A DNA stretch of 64,000 nucleotides, from contig NZ_MEJH01000003.1 in assembly GCF_001953635.1 (NCBI RefSeq), forward strand, positions 1,081,287-1,145,286, given 5' to 3'. Source of the stretch: Alteromonas abrolhosensis (lineage in GTDB: Bacteria > Pseudomonadota > Gammaproteobacteria > Enterobacterales > Alteromonadaceae). Below, piece after piece: positions 55,316 to 64,000 of this stretch. The notes beneath the pieces were generated by a model. It had not been told where the DNA came from. It saw nothing but the letters and a program-made list of their open reading frames with translations, and searched no databases. The position numbers were made by a program, and so were the translations under genes. How positions within the stretch are numbered: the stretch's first letter is position 1; each line of letters opens with the position of its first letter.

Positions 55316-58300
55316 TTGCTTGCGCTATATCCCTCTAATAAATTAGAACATTTAAGTTTTCTTCTTACCACGCTTCTACGTCAGCAGCCCTTGGGTGTAT
55401 TTACGCCAGAAACTATCTTGGTTGAAAGCCCAGGTATGCAGCACTGGGTCAGTATGCAGCTTGCCACTGAACATGGCGTGGCGATGAATATTGATTATCC
55501 CTTACCAGTGCGTTTTATGTGGAATACGGCACGTGCGGTATTGGGGCAGGACACAGTACCTAAGCAGTCACCTTATCGCCGGGAAGTACTAACCTGGCGC
55601 ATTGACAATATTCTCCAAGATGGCTCGCTGATGAGCGGTGATGCCTTTGAGCAAGTTAATCGATATTGGCAAAATGCCGGAAGTGAACAAGAGCAGGGGC
55701 TACAGCGCCTTCAGCTTGCAACTGCCCTTGCTGACGTGTATGAGCAGTACTTGTTGTATCGTCCAGACTGGTTGTTCAAGTGGGAAGCTAACGAACGTGC
55801 AGTGTTTGACGATATGGAAATATGGCAAAGTGAAATTTGGCGTATTCTAGCTAAAGAGCAGCCGTTACATCCAGCACGCTTGCACCAAATGACCCTTGAA
55901 GCATTAGACGGGGGTCATATACCGAATCAGCATCCAACGAGTAATCTACCTAAGCGTGTCATAGTGTTTGCCATCAATACTATGGCGCCGCAATTGATAG
56001 CATTCTTTGACGCCCTCGCGCAGCACATTGATATTCATATATTTCATCTGAACCCTAGCGTAAATTACTGGGGAGAGGCGAAGAGCAGCAGTGAACAAGC
56101 AAAGTTATTGCGTTTAGAAGGCCTTAAAAAATGGATGGAAGAAGATCAGTCCAATCCGTTGCTTGGCAACCTAGGTAAGCAAGGCAGAGAGCTTTTCAAT
56201 TTACTGACCGAACTCGATACCTTTGAAATAAGTGCGTTTGATTCGCCAGATTTTGATGAGGGGGATAATAATGGTGAGAATAACCGCAGTCGCGGTTTGC
56301 TCGAGTATATTCACAATGACATTTTGCGGGCTGCTCCCCCTAAACCGCTAGACTGCGGGTTAAAAAGCGGTGATGTAAATGCCTCCGCTCTAAAAGAAAA
56401 AGATGATAGCGTCACTATCATGTGTACCCATTCCGCGCTTCGCGAAGTGCAAGTGTTACACGACCACTTATTACATTGGTTATCTCAGGATAAAACGCGC
56501 ACCCCATCAGATATTCTTGTGATGTGCCCCGCCATCGAAAACTACGCCCCGTTTGTTGATGCCGTATTTCACAGAGTAGGCACTAAATCCTTAGCAGGCA
56601 CCGGACAGGTCAGGCTTCCTTGTACCATTGCAGACAGAAGCCCTATGGACGCAGAACCATTGATTGCAGCGTTTATGGCGCTGTTACAGCTGCCAGATAG
56701 CCGTTTTGGCGTGTCGGACATCATGGATTACCTGCAGCTAGATTCAGTACAAAAGCGTTTCGCCGTGTCCCAAGACGATATAGAGCAAATGGTGGTCTGG
56801 CTAAAACAAGCGCACATTCACTGGGGTCTTAATAGCGCGCATAAAACTGCTGTCTCAGAAGGTGTTGATTTAGATGAAACCTACAGCTGGTGGTGGGGAA
56901 TTCGCCGCTTGCTGATGGGCATGCTCGCACCAGATAGTGAAGTCATTGTTAGTGACCTACTTACTATCCCCGACGTAGAGGGGCAAAGTGCGCTTACACT
57001 AGGCAAGCTTATTGATGTTGTGGCGCTACTCGGCGAGTTTGCCCAAGCGTTGACAGCCCCAAGGACGCCGTTGCAATGGTCTAAAGCCTTAATAGCGCTA
57101 AGAGATGCGTGTTTTATGCCGATAAAAGAGCAGCAGCAAAGTTGGGATCTTATTGCCAAAGTTGCAGCTGATCTTGCTGCTCGATGCGAAGAGGCAGGTT
57201 ATGAACACGAACTCAGTCTTCGTCAGGTGCGCGACCTGCTACTCAATCGGTTTTCGTCGCCAGATGCCGGTAACCACTTTATGACCGGTCAGGTTACGGT
57301 GTGTTCTATGCTGCCAATGCGAAGCATACCGTTTAAAAAAGTGTGTATTTTGGGGCTGAACGACAGTGAGTTCCCCAGAAAATCAAGCCCGCTAGGTCTC
57401 GATTTAATGGCGAGCTCTGGCCGGCAGATTGGCGATCGCTCACGGCGCTTGGAAGACAGGTATTTATTTCTCGAAGCCATTATTTCCACCAGAGAGAGCT
57501 TATACTTAAGTTATCAAGGGAACGACGTAACTAATAACAGTGAGCGACAACCCAGCCTGGTATTAGCTGAGTTCATGGATATGTTAGAAAACAGCTATGA
57601 ACTGGATTTATCCAAATACAGCGTTAATGCGCCGCTACATCCATTCAGCGAAGCGGGGTTTACTGGGCAAATTCCAAGCTACGAAACAGGGTGGCTACGG
57701 CTCGCTGACGCGCTACAGCAAGCGAAATTACATAGCGATAAAGTAGAGGATGAATTTGTTGATGAAGGCAATACAGCGGTGCTAGCACCTTCAGCCGATA
57801 CGCTCTCATCACAAACACTTCGTTTATCAAGTATCCAAATTGCGCGTGCCTTTAAAGACCCACTAGAGTATTTTTCTATTCAACGGCTCGGCGTAAACCT
57901 GTCTCAATCGTTTACTTTACTCGAAAATAGCGAGCCGTTTGAGACAAATGCGCTGCTGCGTTATCAGGTGCTCGACGCTATCTTTTCGTCTCCAGAGCGC
58001 ATTGCGCCAGAAAAAGATGATGTCACCCAGCTTTCATATAGTGAAAAAGTGATCACGTTTGCTTCGCTTAGGGGGGATATCCCTAATAATCCCGTTGCCA
58101 GAGATGAAGTTGACATGTGGAAAGAGGGGGCGTTGGCACTAAGTCAGGCAATGGGCCCTCACGACGCGGAACCTAAAAAAGCGCATTTCCAAGGTAAATA
58201 TATTACCTTTACTTCATCGGCTTTATTAGGCAGTGAAGCTTTAGTCGAGCTTTGTGCAGGAAAGGTCGACGCACACCGAGCGTTGAGTTTTTTCATCTCC

Positions 58301-58972
58301 CAATTAGTTTTTTCAAGCAGCGATGAAGAAACTAGCTACAGCAACTATCCACTGGATATCTATTCTTGCGCTTGGGAAAAGGGCGAAACCATTTTGAAAA
58401 AGCAGCGCTTCCCCGCTTATGACAGGGAGACCGCGGTTCGTTTACTCTTGTTTATTGAGCAGCTTTACATGGCGGTTTATACGGCGCCGACGCCTGTGTA
58501 TTTAAGCTTGTTCGGTACTTTTATGCCCGGCACTAGAAACTCAGACACTAAGGCTGTAGTGGAAAGCGTAAAACCTGAGATGTTTACCGATATCCTGCGT
58601 GCGCTACTAGATAGTGCGGACGGTACTAATGAAACCGACAAAGCGATACTTCGCCAAGTTCAGCAGGCAGTAGATGAGCTGTGCCCATTCATTGATAAGG
58701 AAGACGATGTAGCCAGCGAAACCACAAGTGAAAAACACGAAAAAGCCAAACGAACATTGGATCAGGCCGTAGCGCTTTTTGACTCGATAGAATTACAGCG
58801 AGCGTTAACTGACTGGCAGCAAAGTAACGGGCAATTTAGTGCCGATATGGCAAACAACCCTTATCTTAACTGGCTGTTTCCACAGGGCGTTAGTTGGAAC
58901 GATGTGCCGCATTTAAGTGCTTTTGTACTGCTTGCTATGGTAAATAATGCGTCTCAGGAGGAGAAGCTATGA
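55316..58972 (+). CDS. recC: Exodeoxyribonuclease V, RecC subunit
   Basis: The 1218-residue subunit of RecBCD that splits the duplex and recognises Chi in related enzymes. The N terminus (SNKLEHLSFLL, ILVESPGMQHWVSMQLA, NIDYPLPVRFMW) follows the E. coli RecC pattern. The probable start is TTG at 55316 with AAAGGA eight bases before; no in-frame ATG fits the family start. Its stop overlaps the recB ATG by four bases, so the subunits are translationally coupled. Chi specificity in this organism is unknown. Confidence 0.93.
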   Translation: MLALYPSNKLEHLSFLLTTLLRQQPLGVFTPETILVESPGMQHWVSMQLATEHGVAMNIDYPLPVRFMWNTARAVLGQDTVPKQSPYRREVLTWRIDNILQDGSLMSGDAFEQVNRYWQNAGSEQEQGLQRLQLATALADVYEQYLLYRPDWLFKWEANERAVFDDMEIWQSEIWRILAKEQPLHPARLHQMTLEALDGGHIPNQHPTSNLPKRVIVFAINTMAPQLIAFFDALAQHIDIHIFHLNPSVNYWGEAKSSSEQAKLLRLEGLKKWMEEDQSNPLLGNLGKQGRELFNLLTELDTFEISAFDSPDFDEGDNNGENNRSRGLLEYIHNDILRAAPPKPLDCGLKSGDVNASALKEKDDSVTIMCTHSALREVQVLHDHLLHWLSQDKTRTPSDILVMCPAIENYAPFVDAVFHRVGTKSLAGTGQVRLPCTIADRSPMDAEPLIAAFMALLQLPDSRFGVSDIMDYLQLDSVQKRFAVSQDDIEQMVVWLKQAHIHWGLNSAHKTAVSEGVDLDETYSWWWGIRRLLMGMLAPDSEVIVSDLLTIPDVEGQSALTLGKLIDVVALLGEFAQALTAPRTPLQWSKALIALRDACFMPIKEQQQSWDLIAKVAADLAARCEEAGYEHELSLRQVRDLLLNRFSSPDAGNHFMTGQVTVCSMLPMRSIPFKKVCILGLNDSEFPRKSSPLGLDLMASSGRQIGDRSRRLEDRYLFLEAIISTRESLYLSYQGNDVTNNSERQPSLVLAEFMDMLENSYELDLSKYSVNAPLHPFSEAGFTGQIPSYETGWLRLADALQQAKLHSDKVEDEFVDEGNTAVLAPSADTLSSQTLRLSSIQIARAFKDPLEYFSIQRLGVNLSQSFTLLENSEPFETNALLRYQVLDAIFSSPERIAPEKDDVTQLSYSEKVITFASLRGDIPNNPVARDEVDMWKEGALALSQAMGPHDAEPKKAHFQGKYITFTSSALLGSEALVELCAGKVDAHRALSFFISQLVFSSSDEETSYSNYPLDIYSCAWEKGETILKKQRFPAYDRETAVRLLLFIEQLYMAVYTAPTPVYLSLFGTFMPGTRNSDTKAVVESVKPEMFTDILRALLDSADGTNETDKAILRQVQQAVDELCPFIDKEDDVASETTSEKHEKAKRTLDQAVALFDSIELQRALTDWQQSNGQFSADMANNPYLNWLFPQGVSWNDVPHLSAFVLLAMVNNASQEEKL

Positions 58973-61900
58973 GTTACAATCCAACATCCTCTGACAATCC
59001 AATGAGCAAGCATACTCAGCCGGAAACCGACGTTCATAGCGGCACCGAAGCGCAATTACTCGATGTGGTCGCTATGCCGTTAAAAGGGCGGCACCTTATT
59101 GAGGCTAGCGCGGGCACGGGTAAAACTTTCAATATAACGCGTTTGTACCTGCGTTTGTTGCTTGAAAAAAAGCTCAACGTTAAAGAAATATTGGTGATGA
59201 CCTTCACCAAAGCCGCTACCGAAGAAATAAAGGGGCGCATTGCTAAAACGCTAAGAGAAGCCCTTCTTATTTGGCAGCAGGCCAAAGATAATGGTAACGA
59301 AATAGACAGTAGCTGTGACCCTGTTTATCAGCATTTATTTAATAGTTGCGACACCGACGAGAGTTTGGCTCTTTTAAAAGCGGCGCAGCTAGAGCTTGAT
59401 GAAGCCTCGGTGTTTACTATTCACGGCTTTTGTCAGCATGTTATTACCCAATTAGCATTTAACAGCGGCTTTGCTATGTCGCTCAACTTGGGCAATGACA
59501 CCAGCGATTTATACCTTGAAGCTGCCGAAGACTTCATTCGAAAAATAAGCAAAAGCGAGGACGAGTTTAGACTACTGGCAGAGTCAGGCTGGCATACACC
59601 CGACAAACTGCTGCGAGAGTTTAACGCCAGCATTAAAAGTACTCTGACCCCATTATTGCTTAGTGAAGAGGATATTGAGGCGGCGTGTAAAAAGCAGCTA
59701 GATGAAGCACCGTACACGTCTTTAGCCTACGTGAAGTCTCTACTTCAAAGCGTAGAAGACAATGAAGGGCTATTGGTAGAACAGCTCATCAAAACACCGG
59801 CCCATAAAAAAGAGCGGCCGCAGGAGTTGGCTGCACTTAAAGCTTGGTTGCGTTCTTGTGTAGATGAACAAAGTTATTCTCTTCCTCCACCGGAAGCGGA
59901 GGCTTTTGTTAAAGGTAACCGATATGCGCGAAATTCATCTGGTGTAAAAGAGATTTTAACGCCTATAAAAGACTTTGCAGGGGCGCTTAAAAAAGCATTT
60001 GGTGAGAAAGACAAAGCGCTTGGCAAAGTGCCCGTATTCAAGCTGGTGGTTGAAGCTATTGCGTTCATAAAATCCCGCGTTGAAAAGCAGAAAAAACAGC
60101 TTGGCGTTATCGACTTCGATGATCTTATTCGCATGCTAGCCGATGAAGTGGTGAAGCCGAACAATACCCTTGTGCCTGAGCTTCGTAAGAAGTTTCCCGT
60201 AGCGCTTATTGACGAATTTCAAGATACCGATGCAAAGCAGTACGCTATTTTAGACGCAGTTTATCCTAATCTTGCGGATGCTAACGAAAGTGCATTATTA
60301 ATGATAGGTGACCCCAAGCAGGCTATCTATCGCTTTCGCGGCGGCGATATCTTTACCTATTTAAAGGCGGGTAGGCAGGCAGATTACCGCTGGGTGATGA
60401 ATACCAACTGGCGCTCGGTAGAGGGAATGGTTAAAGCCTATAATCGGTTATTCTACGGTGCGCCTGTAGCGTCAAATAAACCCGCCGATGTGTTTGGCTT
60501 TAACATCAAATACAACCCTGTGGAATTTACGCCTAAAGCGGCAGCGGCTAAAACGCCACTTATCGACCCTGCCGAACAAGATAATGTAATGAAAAGTGCT
60601 GTAATGAAAAGTGCTGTAACGAAGCGCAGCGCGATGAACTACGTTAGCATGTGTTTGGATGACAAAGAAAACACCAGCATTATGCGTCGTAAAATGGCTC
60701 AGTGGATTGCGCAAGAAATTTACCGCTTATTGAACGAAGCGCACTTCCAAACAGCGAATGGTGGCACCGCGCCGGTGAAGCCTAAGGATATCGCTATCTT
60801 GGTGAAAGACAGGACCGAAGCTGGCGCTATCAAAAGCGTACTGCAGCAAAAAGGTTTGGCATGCGTTTATTTAAGCGATCGCAGTAACTTATTTGCCAGT
60901 GCCGAAGCCAAAGATGTACTGAGGTTGCTTAACGGTATTTGGCACGCTAACGACACCAGTAAAGTGGCGTCGAGCTTGGCGTCACCGCTTTGGGGTTATA
61001 GTGCCCAAACACTCATTGAGCTGCTGTACCACGAAGATGACGCGCAGTGGGATGCGGCTATCGACAAGGTAATGTCGCTGCGCGATATGTGGCTGCAAAA
61101 AGGATGCATGAGTGTGCTGCTGTATTTAATGCAAGATAGCTATCAACCTCATGCTGACAGCGTGGAACGCGCCCTTACTAACTATCAACACCTAGCCGAA
61201 GTGCTGGAAAAAGCCAGCACTACTCACCAGCGCCCAGAGCAGTTGCTCGACTGGTTGAATAAGCAGATTCATAAGCCTGAAAGTGATGAAGAGCTTACTT
61301 TACGTCTTGAAAGTGATAGCCAGCTTATTCGACTTATTACTCAGCACGGCTCGAAAGGGCTAGAGTACCCCATCGTGTTTGTTCCTTTTGCTACCGGCTA
61401 CAGAGACGCGGCTAAAAACGGCAACACTACGTCGCAGATATTTACCTATTACGACGAAGAAAAACAAGATTTACAAATGCAGCTGGGGCAGACTCCACAG
61501 GCGATAGCTCGCGTTCAAAGCGAGAGCGAAGCGGAAGACATGCGACTGGCCTATGTGGCGGTAACACGAGCTGCCCATCGCTGTTACATGGGCGTTGTAC
61601 CGCTTACTAACAATGAAAGAAGCGCATTAGCACGAGCACTTGGTGTAGGCGGCGATGGCAGCAACAACGATTGGTCAAGTGTGTTAAACCGTGTTGCTGA
61701 AGAAGAAGCGTCCCATGCCTGCCATATCAACGGCGATGAGTTTGAGGAAGTGTATACTGGCTTTGAACAAGAAGATGAGTTACCACAACTTACTGCTTTG
61801 CAATTTACTGGTACTGCAAGCGAAGAATGGCGACTGTATTCATTCTCAGCAATGAGCCGGTTAACAACGATTGGTGTGAGCCAAAGCGTTGAAACAGGCA

Positions 61901-63027
61901 CAGCAGCAGAGTCCGGCGCATCAACAGAGCCCTTGAGTCAAACCTTTCCAAGTGTACCCGTACTTCAAACCATTCGAGATGAAGAAGTGTATGCAAGCGA
62001 TACGCTTGTGAACGATCTGGGCTCAATTGACGCAGACGACCATGCACCGCAGGGTAAAGCAAGTACGGTAAGTAAAAGCGAGCTGCGTTTTACCCTAGAG
62101 AAAGGTGCCAGTGCAGGTAATTTACTTCACGATATTCTTGAGCACAGTGACTTCAGTGCGCCCGTATGGGAAGAAACTGGCAAAGAACTGGTTAACCGCT
62201 TTGGGTTAGATGAAAAGCGGACGCCGTTACTTTATGAATGGCTTGAAGAAGCCCTGCAAACACCGCTGTATCCTAATATGCAGTTTAGCATGAGTGATTT
62301 GCCGGTAGAGCAAACCTTGCGCGAAGCAGAATTTTATTTTCCAATGAACGATACGCAATGGACTCAGCTTCGTGAAGTACTCGCGACTCATCGAAAAAAC
62401 GTGGCAGACATTATTGGCGGCGAGGTCGAGACTGCGCCTCAACTAATTACTGCAAAATTACAGGGAATGATGCACGGATTCATTGATCTGATTTTTGAAC
62501 ATGACGGACAGTTTTATGTGGCAGACTACAAATCAACCTGGCTTGGCGATACCCTAGATAGTTACATGCCAACGGCGCTGTTTCATAACAACCAGCATCA
62601 CCTTTACGACCTTCAGTATTTAATTTACTGCTTGGCGCTACACCGCTATTTAAAAAATACGCTACCAAACTACGACCCAGATATCCGTTTTGGTGGTGTG
62701 TATTACTTGTATCTACGCGGTATGCACCCAGAAAACGAGCGCGGTGAAGGAGTGTTTTACACTGATATTCCATCGTCTGTACTTCACCAACTAGACGGGA
62801 TATTTGCAAGTAAAGATGGGGCTCTACAAAGTGATAGTTCAAAGAATGAAAGTTCGGGAAATGAGCCTTCACCAAGCGACATAAATACTGCGGCGACAAG
62901 TGCTAGCGAAACAAGCCCATCTGCGAAGGCTTCGACAAAGGCAAGTTCGAAAAAAGCAGGCAGCTCTCGCCAACCTTTGGGGCAACAGCCTTCTGGTCAG
63001 CAGCAGTTTAGTTTCGATGACGAGTAA
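58969..63027 (+). CDS. recB: Exodeoxyribonuclease V, RecB helicase-nuclease subunit
   Basis: The 1352-residue 3'-to-5' helicase and nuclease of RecBCD. Walker A EASAGTGKT at 45-53; DEFQDTDAKQY (motif II) and GDPKQAIYRFRGGDIF (motif III); LAYVAVTRAAHRCYMG (motif VI); nuclease residues in MHGFIDLIF and VADYKSTWLG. It is about 170 residues longer than E. coli RecB. The excess includes a Ser-rich C-terminal tail (from about residue 1275) and a low-complexity linker near 975-1010. A strong AGGAGG precedes the ATG. Confidence 0.95.
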   Translation: MSYNPTSSDNPMSKHTQPETDVHSGTEAQLLDVVAMPLKGRHLIEASAGTGKTFNITRLYLRLLLEKKLNVKEILVMTFTKAATEEIKGRIAKTLREALLIWQQAKDNGNEIDSSCDPVYQHLFNSCDTDESLALLKAAQLELDEASVFTIHGFCQHVITQLAFNSGFAMSLNLGNDTSDLYLEAAEDFIRKISKSEDEFRLLAESGWHTPDKLLREFNASIKSTLTPLLLSEEDIEAACKKQLDEAPYTSLAYVKSLLQSVEDNEGLLVEQLIKTPAHKKERPQELAALKAWLRSCVDEQSYSLPPPEAEAFVKGNRYARNSSGVKEILTPIKDFAGALKKAFGEKDKALGKVPVFKLVVEAIAFIKSRVEKQKKQLGVIDFDDLIRMLADEVVKPNNTLVPELRKKFPVALIDEFQDTDAKQYAILDAVYPNLADANESALLMIGDPKQAIYRFRGGDIFTYLKAGRQADYRWVMNTNWRSVEGMVKAYNRLFYGAPVASNKPADVFGFNIKYNPVEFTPKAAAAKTPLIDPAEQDNVMKSAVMKSAVTKRSAMNYVSMCLDDKENTSIMRRKMAQWIAQEIYRLLNEAHFQTANGGTAPVKPKDIAILVKDRTEAGAIKSVLQQKGLACVYLSDRSNLFASAEAKDVLRLLNGIWHANDTSKVASSLASPLWGYSAQTLIELLYHEDDAQWDAAIDKVMSLRDMWLQKGCMSVLLYLMQDSYQPHADSVERALTNYQHLAEVLEKASTTHQRPEQLLDWLNKQIHKPESDEELTLRLESDSQLIRLITQHGSKGLEYPIVFVPFATGYRDAAKNGNTTSQIFTYYDEEKQDLQMQLGQTPQAIARVQSESEAEDMRLAYVAVTRAAHRCYMGVVPLTNNERSALARALGVGGDGSNNDWSSVLNRVAEEEASHACHINGDEFEEVYTGFEQEDELPQLTALQFTGTASEEWRLYSFSAMSRLTTIGVSQSVETGTAAESGASTEPLSQTFPSVPVLQTIRDEEVYASDTLVNDLGSIDADDHAPQGKASTVSKSELRFTLEKGASAGNLLHDILEHSDFSAPVWEETGKELVNRFGLDEKRTPLLYEWLEEALQTPLYPNMQFSMSDLPVEQTLREAEFYFPMNDTQWTQLREVLATHRKNVADIIGGEVETAPQLITAKLQGMMHGFIDLIFEHDGQFYVADYKSTWLGDTLDSYMPTALFHNNQHHLYDLQYLIYCLALHRYLKNTLPNYDPDIRFGGVYYLYLRGMHPENERGEGVFYTDIPSSVLHQLDGIFASKDGALQSDSSKNESSGNEPSPSDINTAATSASETSPSAKASTKASSKKAGSSRQPLGQQPSGQQQFSFDDE
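60586..60615 (+). repeat. In-frame 15-base tandem repeat in recB
   Basis: GTAATGAAAAGTGCT occurs twice in a row and encodes VMKSA twice, followed by a degenerate third unit (VTKRSA). It sits in a linker between helicase motifs, and does not disrupt them. Confidence 0.75.
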
Positions 63028-63060
63028 TAAACGTCAAAGAAAGTGAAGCAAAGGAAAATA

Positions 63061-64000
63061 ATGAATTACAATCAAGATTCCGTATCGTCATTTTTTGATA
63101 ACTTGTTTGGCATTGAGGCTATCGACAAGTTTGTCGCAAAAGAATTTGGCTTTGTTGACGAACTAGAACAAGAAGACAGGCTTATCTGGGCTGGGGTCTT
63201 AGCGTATTTGTCTTATATGCAGCGCAATGGCCACAGCTGTATTTATCTTAAAGAAATAGCGGGTACAACGCTTTTTAAAGAGGTAGTAGCAGAACAAGAG
63301 GCGGTCTTGGCGACCGAAACGAATGAACACAACAGTAGCGGGACGGTTGGCGCATCTAAGTCACCAGTAGAACAAACCGAGCAGGAAAAAGCGCCCAAAG
63401 CAGGTGTTGACGTGCCACAACTAACATCGCTACTTAGAATTGTAAAAAGCGCGCTGGTTAACGAGCAGGTGGCTCAACTATTTGTCTATAGCAACGGCAA
63501 GCTGTACAGCCGTCGCTACTATGAGTTTGAACAAGAAGTTGCGAGCAATGTGGTAAAACGAGCTGCGCTTACGCCGTTAAGTGATGACGCAAGCGAAAAA
63601 GTAAAGCAACTTTGGCCCGCAATATTTCCTACCGAAACAACCGATCAGCAAGACTGGCAGCAAATTGCGGTGGCGAAAAGCCTGATGCAGCGCTTTTGCG
63701 TTATAAACGGTGGGCCAGGAACAGGTAAAACTTATACTGTATTGCGCTTATTACTGGCGCTACAGGCTTGCGATGAAAACTTAAAAATTGTGCTGGCAGC
63801 GCCTACAGGTAAAGCGCAACAGCGTATGACCGAATCTATCATGAACAGCATAGACGGGCTTCGCGGCAAGTTGGACGACACAGTACTTAACAACGTGCCT
63901 ACCGATGCTGTGACGCTGCATAGATTACTAGGATTGCGCGAGCACGGTGTATCGACTAAGTTCAATCAGCACAATCAATTGGCAGCAGATGTACTTATTG
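63061..64000 (+). CDS. recD: Exodeoxyribonuclease V, RecD subunit, N-terminal part (cut by window edge)
   Basis: The 5'-to-3' helicase of RecBCD; 313 codons are inside the window. The N-terminal domain is followed by the Walker A motif NGGPGTGKTYTVLRL (near residue 217) and LAAPTGKAQQRM (motif Ia). AAGGAA precedes the ATG and the gene follows recB by 33 bases. A Gln/Glu-rich linker near residues 80-120 appears disordered. Confidence 0.95.
   Translation, partial: MNYNQDSVSSFFDNLFGIEAIDKFVAKEFGFVDELEQEDRLIWAGVLAYLSYMQRNGHSCIYLKEIAGTTLFKEVVAEQEAVLATETNEHNSSGTVGASKSPVEQTEQEKAPKAGVDVPQLTSLLRIVKSALVNEQVAQLFVYSNGKLYSRRYYEFEQEVASNVVKRAALTPLSDDASEKVKQLWPAIFPTETTDQQDWQQIAVAKSLMQRFCVINGGPGTGKTYTVLRLLLALQACDENLKIVLAAPTGKAQQRMTESIMNSIDGLRGKLDDTVLNNVPTDAVTLHRLLGLREHGVSTKFNQHNQLAADVLI

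Noticed and set aside
60586..60630. Tandem repeat considered as a CRISPR or mobile-element footprint
   Set aside because: Only two exact 15-base units, in frame within recB, with no spacers; simple slippage explains it.

Overview
The window looks like the chromosome of a marine gammaproteobacterium, most probably Alteromonas or a close relative. The basis is gene content: a HexR-controlled Entner-Doudoroff operon next to pykA, a maoP/hdfR pair, RecBCD, and many small DUF families typical of Alteromonadales (DUF2989, DUF2750, DUF2789, DUF1315, DUF413). There is no rRNA, tRNA, CRISPR array, insertion sequence or prophage that I can see. Taxonomy is inferred; no search was run.

Positions 1-26000 hold central carbon metabolism. 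A truncated pykA and hexR are followed by zwf-pgl-edd-glk-eda, which carries glucose to pyruvate and glyceraldehyde-3-phosphate. Next come a hydrolase lipoprotein, yeaD and gapA on the minus strand, then malQ-glgB-glgX (glycogen and maltodextrin), gnd, msrB, a DUF2989 lipoprotein, a second long GAPDH, an M14 carboxypeptidase and a sodium:amino-acid symporter. HexR-type palindromes (TGTA...TACA) lie in front of pykA and zwf and, in weaker form, gapA.

Positions 26000-34000 hold yeaC, a very large DUF349 coiled-coil protein and a series of small membrane or lipoprotein stress-type genes: ytjA (DUF1328), an acidic lipoprotein, a GlxA-type regulator, a CC0125-type lipoprotein, and YqjE-like and YqjD/ElaB-like proteins. 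Positions 33790-39489 hold a five-gene minus-strand signalling operon: NtrC-type regulator, isolated histidine-kinase dimerisation (DHp) domain, CHASE3 kinase, single-domain receiver and triple-receiver hybrid kinase. An exoD gene is divergent from it. Four sequences with the exact -24/-12 spacing of sigma-54 promoters sit in front of ytjA, the yqjD-like operon, the signalling operon and exoD. This suggests an undescribed sigma-54 envelope-stress circuit, and it is the most interesting signal in the window.

Positions 40500-54700 hold a LysR regulator, a rhodanese divergent from a BigR/SqrR-like thiol repressor, a PRC-barrel protein, maoP and hdfR, small DUF proteins, a short RNase J, a beta-propeller/PAS/GGDEF/EAL protein, an acyl-CoA synthetase and a dimeric dUTPase. 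A 660-base gene-free stretch after dUTPase contains stacked palindromes, a long stem-loop and a strong terminator with no gene before it, so it is a candidate small RNA locus. The window ends with recC-recB-recD (recD cut by the window edge).
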